DNA from: Chrysopilus asiliformis
Taxonomy: Eukaryota; Arthropoda; Insecta; Diptera; Rhagionidae
Direction: 5' to 3'
NCBI GenBank assembly: GCA_964034945.1
Contig: OZ035960.1
Location: 29,437,487-29,501,486 of the forward strand
DNA: 64,000 nt
Part shown: positions 1-11,230 of the stretch, one piece after another
Numbering within the stretch: the first letter of the stretch is position 1
Layout of the letters: every line of letters starts with the position of its first letter
Position numbers and translations under genes: made by a program
Notes under the pieces: generated by a model
Database searches by the model: none
Told to the model about the DNA's origin: nothing
What the model saw: only the letters and a program-made list of their open reading frames with translations

Positions 1-959
1 CCCAAATGCATTGGTATAAGATTTGATGTTGTCAGGTATTTGCAGCACATATAATCAACATCTTTTACTCTCTGGTATCGGGAATATTTCTGTGTATTTC
101 TGGAATGTCTGTTGCTTGTTATGGATGTTTATACTCTTGGGATTTAAGAATACCATCCTATCCAGGAATAGAATACTATAACTAATAAGATAATCCGACA
201 AGTGTAACTGCATTATAGCAAACGTTAAAACTATTAAGTCATATGTAATTCAGTCGTTTTCATGTATTCATGGCTGAAAATATTTGATCCTTATTGGAAT
301 GAGAGGAGGAATATGGCTTTTGGTCTGGTGCTTTTCGCTGTAGAATTAGTAAACTTTGTTGTTGTTTGAAAGGTAACCAGCACAGTAGCGCATGTCTCCA
401 GGTTCGGCATGTCTCTAGGTTCCGTCGTATGAATATCTACAAAACTTGCCCCTATATATGAATAAAATTTTAGGAAATTCACATTCCCACATACTCTTCG
501 AGAAAGTCCAACCGACTCAAATATTCCATTAAAGTCACCCAAAGGGGATTACCCAAGATTACAACACTTACGAGAATTCTCTGTTTCTATTTACGAGTTC
601 TACGAATTTTATGAGCTCTACAATTTCTACATACCTACATGTAAAATTTTCATTTTTTTGCATTTTTACTCAGCGACCCAGAAGTTGTCGTATATTAAAT
701 AAACGAATATTTAAAAAATTCATTGGGTAAATTTTGTTTGCACAGAAGCTTAGTGGTTGTCGGAATACTCCTAATTCACTTTGTAGAACTTAATGTAAGT
801 TGACCATACATGTTCACAAATTAATCCTGCTCTTTAATATTTATTATAAAGAAATTTTGCCGAAAAGTAAATATGCAATGTAATTTTAAGTGAAATTTCT
901 AAAATTTAATGGCGATGCGAAATTATTTATGAATCGGTATGGATACAATTAGATAACCT

Positions 960-1382
960 CTGGAGCCCAATGAACGCAACGCGAACGCAACTAAAACGCA
1001 GAAACTGTCACGCAGCGCAATATTTCAGCGGCAGAGCCCAATGGCAACTCGTGAAGTAGTACAAGTGACATAATATAAAGTGGTATAAAGTTGGCAAAAT
1101 TACAAAAATGGATAATTTTGAAGCGATAATTTGCTTTGTTGGTCTTTATCTTTGTCATTTGTCTGTTATTGCACTAAGCCTATCAATTTTTCCTCGAACG
1201 ACATTTCCCCAACCTCACTTTATGAACTCTCAACGCAGAATTCTGCGGCAAAGTTAGAAGTTTGCAAACTTTTGCGTTGTAGTTGCGTTCACTGCGTTCA
1301 CTGTGCTCACTTCAAATGATTTCTATGGAACAAACTTGTAAGTGACAGTTTCTGCGTTTGCGTTGCGTTCATTGGGCTCCAG
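960..1382 (+). mobile_element. CTGGAGCCC-ended MITE with transposon ORF remnant
   Basis: Terminal inverted repeats start CTGGAGCCCAATGAACGCAA and run about 50 bp with interruptions to the mirrored end GCGTTCATTGGGCTCCAG. Inside, an ATG at 1108 opens 49 codons starting MDNFEAIICFVGLYL and ending at 1257. The second copy (24355-24653) keeps the same start, MDNFEATICFIGLYL. The conserved ATG and conservative substitutions suggest the 5' end of a transposon-encoded protein left in a deletion derivative. Superfamily unknown: I see no clear target duplication. Confidence 0.7.
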
Positions 1383-1458
1383 ACATAAGGTCGCATGAAA
1401 TGCTGTTACACTGGCCGACAAAACGAGACTTTTTCGGTGCATTCGATATTAGAGTTTT

Positions 1459-1690
1459 TATACTCTATAAGATTTATCATATAGAAGCATATTAGATTTA
1501 GTAATCATCGGACACAAAAATGAACTACACCAGGGTGCTAGAGATGCCAAAAGATTTTCATTTCCGCATGTCCGTCCGTTCATCCGTCTGTCTGCCCGTC
1601 CATCTGTCTGTCCATCCATGAACACCATAACTTTCGAGAGGATTGATCTAGAAACTTTAAAATTTAAAATGGAAATAAAGAGTTTAAGTG
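1459..1690 (+). mobile_element. HINE-like element type 1, 5' part
   Basis: It begins with the type 1 5' subterminal repeat TATACTCTATAA and continues through atattagatttag and tgaactacaccagggtg. A GTCY microsatellite (tccgtccgttcatccgtctg) follows near 1570-1620, then the aactttcgagaggattga block. The 3' half is absent. Confidence 0.7.
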
Positions 1691-1784
1691 AATTAAAAAG
1701 CATCTGGAAGACATGGAATTTGTTGCAAAAGTAGCACACAAAGCACAGGAAGTAAAAACAACTATTGATGAACTATTGATGATT

Positions 1785-2084
1785 GTCTATGAGAGATATC
1801 AGGACGTACCCGTAGTCAAGCTCATAAGACTCAAGAGATTCCGGTGGGCTGGTCATGTCACGCGAATGAGTGAAAGTGACCCGGATCGGAAAGTCTTCTG
1901 CGGTAGGTTATTAACAACAAGGCGACGAGGAAGACCCAACCTCAGATGGCAAAACGGCGTTGACATGGACGCGAAGAGAATTGGGATGCAAAACTGGGAG
2001 ATATCGGCACGTGACCGGGAGCTCTGGCGAGAGACATTGCGGCAGGCCAAGACCGGAAACCGGTTGTAGGGCCGAGAGAGAGAG
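1785..2084 (+). pseudogene. 5'-truncated non-LTR retrotransposon (LINE) 3' end
   Basis: The frame through 2069 encodes LKRFRWAGHVTRMSESD, then RRRGRPNLRWQNGVDMD and ARDRELWRETLRQAKT. This is the characteristic C-terminal tail of insect endonuclease/reverse-transcriptase LINE proteins. After the stop comes a GAGAGAGAG tail. The fragment is bounded by a 10-bp direct repeat ATTGATGATT at 1775-1784 and 2085-2094, the target duplication expected from target-primed reverse transcription. Only about 300 bp remain, so the copy is dead on arrival. The exact clade (RTE, R1 or other) cannot be settled from this tail. Confidence 0.8.
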
Positions 2085-2419
2085 ATTGATGATTTAGAAA
2101 TAAATATTGAAAGAGGTACTGACGACTTCTTTATAAAATATTTTCTTTAAATGAAAGCCACGATGATCCACAGCATGTTTTAAAGTCACTAGAATGACTA
2201 GCGAATATATTTAAATTATTTCCATCAGATTTTTTGTCTTCTTATTCTGTATTGTCATACAATTTCGATTTTAGATTGCATAAATATTCATTACTTTTCT
2301 CTTTTTGTATTAACGCTTCCTTAAATCTATCATTTGCCTCACAATTTTCCAAAAATCACTCACAAAACACAATTTTTATTCAAATTTCCAAGCGTTAACG
2401 CGTTTGAAAGTAGAAAGCT

Positions 2420-3202
2420 GGGGGCATATTGCGTATCTCGAACAAACGCTAGTTCGGTCGAGAAACCATGAATTGGTATTGCCTATCTCGATTTTGTGCT
2501 CGACATTGCATACCAATTTCTCGAAATTTAAGAGTAGTCGAAACAACATTTTTTTGCATAAATATCGCAAAATTCGCATTTCCAAAGAAAAAAAAGTGGG
2601 TGTTGACTTTTAAAAATACCTAAAAACCACAAAGAAATGTTCTTTCGAAAGTAATATTTTTTTACTGAACGCACATAGAATAACACAAAATTCTCTTATT
2701 AGTGGTTTTTTATAAAACCCAAATAAATATTTAAAGGGTTTTCTAGCATACCACTTGAAAGAATTTATCCGCATAAAGCAAAAAACTGCGAAAAACTTAA
2801 AAATATATAATGCATTTGAAATTTCCCAAAAATTTGCCTTGGGCTCGTTCGTTTTCTCGAATTTAATGCCTGATTGCTTATCTCGAAAATCGAGGGTTTC
2901 TGACATTTCTCTCGACCGATATTTCTCGAAAGGTCTTGAGCTTTCGAGACGGCAGTTGTTGATTTTAGACGGCAGTTGTTGAAAATGTTCGGAAGAAACA
3001 TTTTACTGAATAAAGAGGAACAATTAAATGCAACTTTTCACTTTAACACCACAAAAATAAATAAAAATTATCTGTCAAAAATATTTCCCTTGGGGAAATC
3101 TCGAAATTGCATGTTCGAGATACGTAATTCCATTATCTCTCGAAATCGAAGTTGCCTCTCGAATTCGCTGGTCTCGTTTTTCGAGATCCGCAATGTCTCC
3201 CC
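2420..3202. mobile_element. MITE-like inverted-repeat element rich in TCTCGA
   Basis: The ends are imperfect inverted repeats: GGGGGCATATTGCGTATCTC on the left and GAGATCCGCAATGTCTCCCC on the right. The interior holds many TCTCGA/TTCGAGA words, and gacggcagttgttg is duplicated at about 2950-2980. No transposase is visible and no target duplication is certain. Small open frames inside look fortuitous. Confidence 0.5.
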
Positions 3203-3372
3203 AGGTCTGCTCTAGGCGTCAGGACGCTTTGAAGCGTCATAACCGATTATAAATCGTTCCATAGTAAACCACAGGTTTTACTTTTGAAGTGTCGAAATGT
3301 CAAAGCTTACGCACGCCTTGACCCGTCATTGTGTTTTCGCTATTAATTTTTGCCCGGATTTTTTCAAGAGTA

Positions 3373-4025
3373 CACGGACAGAAAATATAGTTTTAACTAC
3401 TTTATAATGGGAAATCATAACTATTACTAAAATAGTTATTTTTAAATACAAAAATAATCAAAATCGACAATATAAAACAAAGAATAATTGAGATATCGGG
3501 CTGAAATTTATTCCAGGTGTAGTGGACATGTTACATTTAAGTATGAAATTCGATGTCGTTCATATGGCCACCGCGAGCACGTTTGCACTGATTGATTCTT
3601 TGGAGCCAATTTTCCACCACTCTTCCACACATATCGGCCGGAACGTTGGCAATTTCGCGTTCGATATTGTTCCTGAGCTCCTCTAACGTTGTTGGCTTGT
3701 TGGCATAAACCAACGACTTAACATAACCCCATAAAAAGAAATCCAACGGCGTTAAATCGCATGAGCGAGGTGGCCATTCAACCGGACCATTTCTCGAGAT
3801 TACACGATTACCGAAATTTTCCTTCAATAGATCAATTGTTTGACCAGCTGTGTGGCATTGCTCGTTCGTGAACTACACCATGATAAAAATGTAAACCTTG
3901 CATGACGTTTTAGCATTGCCAGATCATAAAAAAAGTTTTAGGGTGCGTTTTTATTAAAATACAAAATTGTTATGTCCTTTTTGAAAGACCCTTTAGTTAG
4001 ATCTGTTATTATTTTTCTCTGCGTG
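3373..4025. mobile_element. CACGCAG-type TA-flanked MITE split by a mariner
   Basis: The left end reads TA-CACGGACAGAAAATATAG (TA at 3371-3372). The right end reads TTATTTTTCTCTGCGTG and stops at 4025, where the flanking TA is mutated to GA. Interior stretches such as actactttataatgggaaat match the copies at 18.6 and 39.5 kb. The mariner relic 3472-3991 interrupts it, so this element is the older of the two. Family assignment rests on the shared ends and interior; the TA flank suggests Tc1/mariner-type mobilisation. Confidence 0.6.
3472..3991 (-). pseudogene. Internally deleted mariner-type transposon
   Basis: The minus-strand frame ending at 3537 encodes the C-terminal part of a Tc1/mariner transposase: SRNGPVEWPPRSCDLTPLDF, then WGYVKSLVYANKPTTLEELR and ending HMNDIEFHT. 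The last catalytic Asp is in the PLDFF block. The DNA-binding region and first two catalytic Asp blocks are missing: near 3870 the frame jumps from the N-terminal start region to the C-terminal half. The 5' end (plus 3969-3991) has the family terminal repeat reading GGGTCTTTCAAAAAGGACAT; the 3' terminal repeat is lost. It sits inside a CACGCAG-type element (3373-4025). The second copy at 50.5 kb has a different deletion. Confidence 0.85.
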
Positions 4026-5992
4026 GATACATAAGTGCGGCTTTCTTTGTCGCTGGGTGGATAATTTCCTTGAATCTGTGTAGCTTTAAATTTAAAGGTA
4101 GATGTGGCTCATTTTGTTTAAAAAATTTCGTGCTCTCGGTACGGTAGATTTTTCAAAAAAAAATTCACAGGCTGCGCGTTATTATCGCTTATGTTTTGAA
4201 AGTATGTAAATTTTGAAAATAAATTTTAGTTCTGATATCACAGAACTTTTTTCCAATGCGGCCCGCGATTTGTTGTAAAAAACTCAATATAGCCCTGGTA
4301 GTAATTGAATTTGAACTCAATGAACTAGAATTTTAAAAGCAAAAAAAAACTTCCTTCGGACGCAACTTTACTCATTTCTGTAGATGCGATCTTCGGACTC
4401 GACATTACCTAGTCCTCATCCAATTATTTTTTCCCATATAATTGCATGCAGTTAACGTCTTTTTTATATCTTTAACTCATGAGCCGATTGTTTTAAAATA
4501 TTTCTTCAGACATTTTAAGAATTGTACGAACTTCTTTGAGTTTTAAAAAAAAAAAACACCGAAGGTGGAAAAAACGATGTGCTTCTTAATTCAATATTAC
4601 CATTATTAAAAAAATTAAAAAAAAATGAATTTTAACTAAAAAGTATTTGAATTTATCGTTTAATCTTCTAACGAAAAAAAAGACATTGCATATGAATCAA
4701 CCTAATAAAGTTACACCGAAATTTCGTCAATAAAATGCTTGCCTACGTACTGTATTTGAAGATATTTACATACACTTATGCTAATTACATAAATTGCTTG
4801 CCTACCGAAAGTGGAATTATCTTTCATGTCTTGTTTACTTAGTCCGAAAGGGTCATCCGTAATAACATGGAGCACATATCAAATTAGACTTCATCTCGCT
4901 ATACATGTATATTAACACATGTATGAAGAAAGTACTTAGGATTATGTTGTATATATAAATGAATATATGAAGGTATGCGTCTAGTCCTTCCGAGTGGCCC
5001 TTGATATTCATTAATATGGTAACTTGTATCTTACTCGAAACGGCTGGCTCTAATTCGATTTGAAGACAGTTGGTGTAACCATCATTAAAGGATTTGAGAG
5101 AGAGAAACGCCGCCCTACTTGAGGATATAATTGAATTTTCATAACAGACCTGTCTACACCATCGCCATCCATACAACATATTTATATATGTATACATCCA
5201 TATTATCCTATAAAGGACGATATGATTATGGCTCTGACATACTTGATTTCGATATATCCTTGCTGATGGGGGCTGTTGGGAATTATGACATTATCTAATT
5301 TCTTGTATCCTTCAGCATTTTACTATTTCAATGGGATTTGTTACCTAACATATACCGATGAAAAGATGCTACCGGAAATTATATCATATTTGAATCTTAT
5401 CAGTCTGCCATCAGAGCACTAAAAGTATCCTTTGATATTTTAATTTCACTCCTGATACTGATTTGAATTTTTGAATTTTTCTATCATCCTGATCGTCCTA
5501 TCAAAACATCATCCTTATCGATTGAGAAAGTGAATTTCTCCTTGATTCCATCAGACACATATTCAGATTTCAATTGGGGTTAAACTGGAACATCAAATGC
5601 GCAATATATATACACATTTTTGTTACCAGTAGAAGTGATTCTCATTGGATGTGTTTTTTTTTCAATTTGGAACGTGTCACACTGTACAGATTTAAATTTG
5701 ATCCGACTTGATTGGTATTTGTGACCCATGAACGTCCGTACTGTTACCCCTATATGCTGTATAGAGAGATATGATACGACAGTCACGACATAAATTCACA
5801 AAATTCAATTTCAAATGTAAATTTCTACGTTTTTGATTTTTAAGCATTGATCCTAGTTGAATTTGGAATGGTTTTTTTTCGTACTCGGAAAATTGGATAA
5901 GTATAAAATTACAGTGGGAATTGACATAATTTAATTATTTAAATGAAGCTATGATAGTTGAAAAATACGTAAAATACCCCTTGTGATATACC

Positions 5993-6087
5993 AAAAATTC
6001 ATATCAAACAACTTGTTCTTGGTGAAATATTCTTAAAAAGTGTTTGAGGATATTTCACCAAGAACAAGTTGTTTGATATGAATTTTT
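5993..6087. repeat. Perfect 38-bp inverted repeat, 19-nt loop
   Basis: Arms 5993-6030 and 6050-6087 are exact reverse complements; the core reads caacttgttcttggtgaaat. The loop is 6031-6049. It could be a short foldback element, a replication-slippage product or a hairpin RNA source. No coding potential. Confidence 0.95.
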
Positions 6088-6157
6088 AAAAACTTTTGGG
6101 ATTTTTGGAAATGATTTTTGTTTTAAATAATTAAGAATATACCATAGAAAATTTTTT

Positions 6158-6722
6158 TATACTCTATATGAGAGTCAGATAGGAGTATATTAGATTTAGT
6201 GTACCGTTTGTAACGCATAGAACCATTGGCCGGACAGAAAAATGAACTACACCAGGGTTTTTGGGAAGATAAAAGATTTTGATTTCCTCATGTCCGTCCG
6301 TTTGTCTGTCCGTCTGTCTGTCCGTCTGTCTGTCCGTCTGTCTGTCCGTCTGTCTGTCCATCTGTCTATCCGTCTGTCTGTCCGTGCGTGAACACTATTT
6401 CTAGTAAATAGCAAGGCTAAGCTTTTGAACAGGCAAAATCGTCCCATTCCTTCCCCCTACCAAAACAAACGAGTCGTATTGAAAAGTTTATTAAAATAAA
6501 AATATGCTAGAATATAATATAATTTTACATAACTCAAAATCCATAAATTCATTTACAAATGTTATACTTTTTATTTGATTTTTCATCGTCCCATGCATCA
6601 AAATCTAAACGGACTTTCCTCCACTTCTCTCCCACGCAAATAATTTTTTTTAATAATCGTGTTGTCTATTCTCATATAGAGTATTTGACGATTGGCTCCT
6701 GGCAAATGTAGCTTTCCTTATG
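6158..6722 (+). mobile_element. HINE-like element type 1, full length
   Basis: The 5' subterminal repeat TATACTCTATATGAG pairs with CTCATATAGAGTA near 6670-6683. In order follow ccgtttgtaacgc, tgaactacaccaggg, a long (GTCY)n tract (about 6290-6385), a pyrimidine-rich block, and a 3' hairpin gcctcctggc-like region ending gctttccttatg. This order is the hallmark of DINE-1/HINE nonautonomous Helentrons. No replication or helicase ORF is present. The longest frames come from the microsatellite and are spurious. Confidence 0.75.
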
Positions 6723-6780
6723 CTTTTTTAAATATCTTCAGAACTTTTTGTAAGGAAGCAAGTATCATTTCCGCCTAACA

Positions 6781-6979
6781 CTTTATTCCGCGAATTTTAT
6801 TCTTCGACACTAAATTCATGTTGGACCACCGTTTACAGTTTGACAGAAAATTCAGAAATTTATTCCTGAAATACACCCGAACTCGAATTTTTTCATATAA
6901 AACCGTCCGAAAAATTTCAAATTTTCACAACTTTTGCTAATTTATTCTGCGATAGATGAATAAAATCCGCGGAATAAAT
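6781..6979. repeat. Inverted repeat around ttattccgcg
   Basis: tttattccgcgaattttatt (from 6781) and its reverse complement at 6959-6979 match at 20 of 21 positions, with about 157 bp between them. It may be the core of a small decayed MITE. Confidence 0.6.
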
Positions 6980-7038
6980 TCTGAATAAAATTCACGGAGA
7001 AATTCAAAAACAAATCGCAAGTGTAAATGGGGCTTTAA

Positions 7039-7411
7039 GGTGCCGCTCCACATGAGAGTAAATACGTGAGTAACTCTCAAAAACTCTCGAGAGTTACTCG
7101 CAGGAGGTTGTCCATTTGACAGTTAATTTCGATGATTTTTCTCTTTTCAAGACCAATATCTTGATTTGTTTGACATCTTGCTTTGGCGAGTTCTCGAGAG
7201 CTACCAGTGAAATTCGAACGCCGTTCGTATCTGGCGAGCAACTCCCCGAGAGTTCAGTGGGTGCGTGTCGACTAGAGAGTAGAATCACTTTTGACAGCTC
7301 GCAGAAACTAGCTCGCGAGTTTTTGCGAGTTTCTGCGAGCGACTCTCAGAGACGTGTCCATTTGCGAGTAGCTGCTATCGAGAGGTTCTTACTCTCATGT
7401 GGAGCGGCACC
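7039..7411. mobile_element. TTAA-flanked MITE (piggyBac-like), first of a pair
   Basis: The inverted repeats begin GGTGCCGCTCCACATGAGAG and are perfect for 23 bp inside the flanks (27 bp with the TTAA). TTAA flanks are at 7035-7038 and 7412-7415. Length is 373 bp. TTAA duplication is the signature of piggyBac-type transposition. The interior is rich in ctcgagag and gcgagt words; open frames there have no recognisable product. Confidence 0.75.
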
Positions 7412-7415
7412 TTAA

Positions 7416-7732
7416 TGCGGCCCACACACTAAGAGGATACACTACCTTGAGTTGTCGTGTATCCTCACAGTCTGTGGGTAATGAAAGAGTACAATCAAAG
7501 CTTGAACGCCAAAATTGTATCGTTCCACGGCCGCCTGAACTCATCGCGATTCATGACAATCTTGTTGGGTCCATCCCGTTCTCTCTCGATGTAGACTGAC
7601 CAAAATTTAGCTACAAACTGATGGGAATGAATGTGTGTGGGGACTTCACGATACAATCTTTTTCGTGTTGTCTTTCCTTGAGGATTGATGAGTCATAAGA
7701 TTGTCGTGAATCGTGTCTAGTGTGTGGCCTGC
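7416..7732. mobile_element. TTAA-flanked MITE (piggyBac-like), second of a pair
   Basis: It starts right after the TTAA (7412-7415) that ends the preceding element, and is flanked on the right by TTAA at 7733-7736. The ends are related inverted repeats: TGCGGCCCACACACTA and TAGTGTGTGGCCTGC. It contains the short hairpin aggatacac...gtgtatcct (7433-7458) and an inverted gattcatgacaatctt / aagattgtcgtgaatc pair. Different family from its neighbour. Confidence 0.65.
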
Positions 7733-7919
7733 TTAAGACGTGTTTGGAAGAATATTTATTCATTTCTAGTGTCAAAAAGATCTGAAAGCAATTTTATATG
7801 CAAACTTTTTCAATGACGTAGGCTAATTTTGAACGTGGCAAGTTTTTTTTATACACTTTCTATGAAGTTGCTTTGTGGCAATGTGCTAATATTTTCAAAT
7901 CGTTCGAAGCTTATAATTC

Positions 7920-8210
7920 CGAAACTATGCAACCGAGGAAGATGAAATTTTGTCACCTTGCGTAGTTCCAGTGACAATACAATATTTGCATTGCTTCGTC
8001 CTTTTAAGATAATGGAAAACCAATAAGGATAACGTGATTATTCTCAAATTTTCCGGAAAAAATCTCATTTAGGGGTTTTTGGGGTCGCTGAATTCGATTC
8101 TGAGTTTTGTAAAGACAATGATAGGTTCTGTAAGGATAACATGATTATTCTTTTCTTCAAATTTTTGGAAAATAATCTCATCTAAAGAAAAAAAAATCTT
8201 CACAAAAATC
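7920..8210 (+). repeat. Dispersed repeat with ggataacgtgattat monomers
   Basis: Contains ggataacgtgattattctc, then ttccggaaaaaatctcattt, then ttttggggtcgctgaa, and a second diverged unit. The same unit recurs twice in tandem at 10.64-10.92 kb. It is followed by AT-rich DNA. Probably the body of a HINE-like element; no coding potential. Confidence 0.6.
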
Positions 8211-9470
8211 AAATTTTTCACAAAAGAAAAACTACTAATTTTTTTTCTCTAAATCAAAAATAGTTACATACCGATTACGCGACGATGGAATAACATGAGT
8301 TGCAAAACCAATTGGTTGTTGCGACATTTAAGCAACCATTTTTGCACAGTTTTTTTTTGTAATTATCGTTACAAAGCAATTGTTGCGCAACCGTCATTTG
8401 CAACGCAGTTTTATGTGAAATAAAAATCGCTGTAAATGTGCTTTAATATACAAACGGTCTTTGAGAAAATTTCATTTCCTCTTTAATGCCACACCATTAA
8501 CATTATAATATCATTGCATATTTTTAATTAAAATTATAAAAAATAAATAAAATTGATTGCTTTATGTTGTCAATTAAATATTAATTTAAAACCTGATGCA
8601 CATCATAAAATCTTTCATAGGAAAATATTTTTATTTTAATTATTTTCAAAAGCTTATTAAAAATACAACGAATTGATCCACTTAATTGAATTTTTTACAC
8701 CTCAGTTCACGTGAAATTATAAATAAATTCCCCCTGAAAAATTCTACAAATTAAAACAACAACTTTTCTGCAGTTTTAATAAATTATCTATAAAAAAACA
8801 TGCCGAAATTAAGTGAAAATATAAATGGATTTTTTAATTTAATTTTTTTAAATCCATATTTCAGCAGTCGAGCATAAAACATTCGAAAAATGTTAATGTA
8901 TTCATCCGCATTTTGCAGTGGATGATGTCAAATAATTCATTTCAACATTGATCATATTCTTTTTTTTAATAATATTACAGGTATCGAAATTCAAGCTGTT
9001 GATTCTAAGAAACGATGCTGCAATAAATCGATATGTCGAATTCAATCCCTTGGAATTTCAATTGTTTTGTGAGTTGAGTGGTATTTGTATGTAATTTTGT
9101 TTGATTACAGGATTAAAGTAATAATTTTATGCTACACAGCGAAATACATTCAGGTGAGGAATATAATTAGCCAATTACGAATCGAATGTAATCTCTTTGA
9201 TTACGTTTTCGTTTGTTCAATTGTGAATTGATAGTTTTCTGAGACACTTTATTTTCAATCTTCTGGCGTTAATGTTGACGAGTAGTTCTTCAAATTCCAT
9301 CGAGAGATTCAATTTGTATTGACACTAGTTGGCATTTTGCATTAAAGGGAAAGTGTAAAATTAACTCAATTAAAATTAACTCAATTTGGTTATTATTTAA
9401 AATAATTTAAGATTCTCTGAAGAGTTTGAACAATTTTCGAGAAATCCAATTACTGTAAGGAAGTTATATT

Positions 9471-9822
9471 TTATATGCTATATGATATATGATATACATA
9501 TAGGAATATATTAGATTTGATATACCGTTTGTGACGTATAGAAAGAATCATCAGACACAAAAATGAGCTACACCGGGGTGTTAGGGATGACAGTATATAT
9601 TTATATTTCTGCATGTCTGTCTGTCTGTCCGTCTGTCTGTCTGCCTATCTGTCTGTCCGTGTGTCTATCTGTCCGTCCGTGAGCACCATCACTTTCGAAA
9701 GGATTGAGCTAGGGACTTGAAATTTTGTATAGTTACATTTGTCGTAAATGCCTAGGCTAAGTTCTTGAATGGGAAAAATAGGATCATTCCTTCCCCCCTC
9801 CCCTGCACAAACCAAACACTTT
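9471..9822 (+). mobile_element. HINE-like element type 1, 3'-truncated
   Basis: Shows atattagatttgatataccg, tgagctacaccggggtg, a GTCY tract (about 9615-9685), then ttgaaattttgtatagttac and a pyrimidine block at 9790-9805. The 3' subterminal repeat and hairpin are missing. Confidence 0.65.
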
Positions 9823-10524
9823 AATGCAATATATTTTTTATTTCGGTATTTTTTTTTTATTTCGTTGTTTTAAGTCGGAGGTTTTTGAAAATGTTAACCT
9901 TCCCCCCTCGTTTGATACCCTTCTCCAGATAATTTTTGAACTGATCAATCGATTGGATTGCGATTGGGTAAAGGATCTCGCAGACGAGCATCTGCTATCT
10001 GCTATTAAGATCTGTTTTGCCCATTAGCCACCTTTTTTGTTAATATCGTATGACCCTGTAAGGAATTTGGCCGGAGTTTTACTATAGGCCGTTCCATAAA
10101 CTAAAGTCTTTCCCCTTAAATTTACTTCCGTTGTACTCTCCCCCTCTCCCTAGCTATCCCTTCAGGCGCTGAAGAAATTTTCATCAAACCGTAAAGGCCT
10201 ATTCACATACTTGTAGAACATCCGATCCGAAAACAATTATTCCAAAAATCAAAATTTACGATCCTACGAACAAAGTTATATCCAAAAATTACATCTATGA
10301 TAACCGGAATCGTTTACCCCAAGTATGGAAACACAAAACTAACAATATTAGCGGCTAAATTAAGGATTAAATCGATATTCAGATTAAAATCGATTTTCGG
10401 ATCCAAAAAAAATTTCAGCTGTCAGATGCAACTCGAATTCCGCATTGTGGAACCGAATAATTTTTTCCGAATATTTTTTTCGGGCAAATTTAACCTAACT
10501 TTTTAAAGGCTTTTATTTAGCTTG

Positions 10525-10925
10525 CCTTCGAGTCTGTCTGTTTGTCTGTCTGTCAGATCAAATCTTGCAATCAAATTTTGACCCACTTCCACTCATCCGA
10601 TTCACTTGAAATTTTGTACACTTATATAAGTCCGATGACAATACAATATTTTCTCTACTTCGTCCTTGTAAGGATAAGGGAAGGTCCTGTGAGGATAACG
10701 TGATTATCCTTTTCTCCAAATTTTCCGGAAAAAAATCTATTCTGGGTGTTTTTGGGGTCGCTGAATCCGAATCTGTCATTAAAAAGTCTGTAAGGACAAC
10801 GGAAGGTCCTATAAGGATAACGTGATTGTCCTTTTTCTCAATTGTTCCGGGAAAAAATATATTCTGCGGGTTTTGGGGTTCGCTGAATACGATTCTCAAG
10901 TTAAAAAGCCTGTAAGGACATCTCA
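10525..10925 (+). repeat. GTCY tract plus two tandem ~122-bp monomers
   Basis: A gtctgtctgtttgtctgtctg tract (about 10530) is followed by ttgaaattttgtacac and then two head-to-tail copies of a unit containing aaggtcct (10681 and 10803), ggataacgtgatt and ggggtcgctgaa. This is the general HINE layout with an internal tandem duplication. Related to 7920-8210. Confidence 0.6.
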
Positions 10926-10954
10926 AATGTAAGGGTATATATTCGAAGACTAAA

Positions 10955-11230
10955 AAGAAAATAAAAAAAATAAAAAAAAAATTTAAAAAAAAGCTTTTAT
11001 TTAAAAAAAATGCGCTAAAAAGAAAAAAATAATTTTCTGGACGGTGTGTCACAAATATAAAAGCTTTTAAAAAGCGAGATAAAGCATAAAACAATAAAAT
11101 AAACATTTATCTCGCTTTTTAAAAGCTTTTATATTTGTGATACACAGCGTCCAGAAAATTATTTTTTTCTTTTTAGTGCATTTTTTTAATAAAAGCTTTT
11201 TTTAAATTTTTTTTTTATTTTTTTTTGATT
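10955..11230. repeat. Long snap-back inverted repeat
   Basis: Arms of about 125 bp (10959-11083 and 11106-11226) are near-perfect reverse complements across ttatctcgctttttaaaagc and cagaaaattatttttttctt, separated by a loop of only 22 nt. The outer arms are A- or T-rich. Looks like a snap-back or foldback MITE. The open frame crossing it is an artefact of the symmetry and low complexity. Confidence 0.85.

Noticed and set aside
1713..1784. Reading the LINE frame from the ATG at 1713 as one protein
   Set aside because: The target duplication shows the LINE begins at 1785; the upstream 24 codons are flanking DNA fused by chance.
4853..5197. 114-codon minus-strand frame considered as a Drgx homeobox exon
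   Set aside because: The translation has no homeodomain features (no WFQNRR-type helix) and no convincing acceptor and donor pair in frame.
6290..6385. (GTCY)n tract considered as an independent microsatellite or CRISPR-like array
   Set aside because: It recurs at the same internal position in all HINE-like copies, so it is part of those elements; there are no unique spacers.
7116..7415. 99-codon frame at 7.1-7.4 kb
   Set aside because: Lies entirely in a TTAA-flanked MITE and runs into its terminal inverted repeat.
10558..11106. 182-codon minus-strand frame
   Set aside because: It crosses tandem monomers and the A/T-rich arm of a snap-back repeat; composition (poly-Phe) and symmetry explain it.
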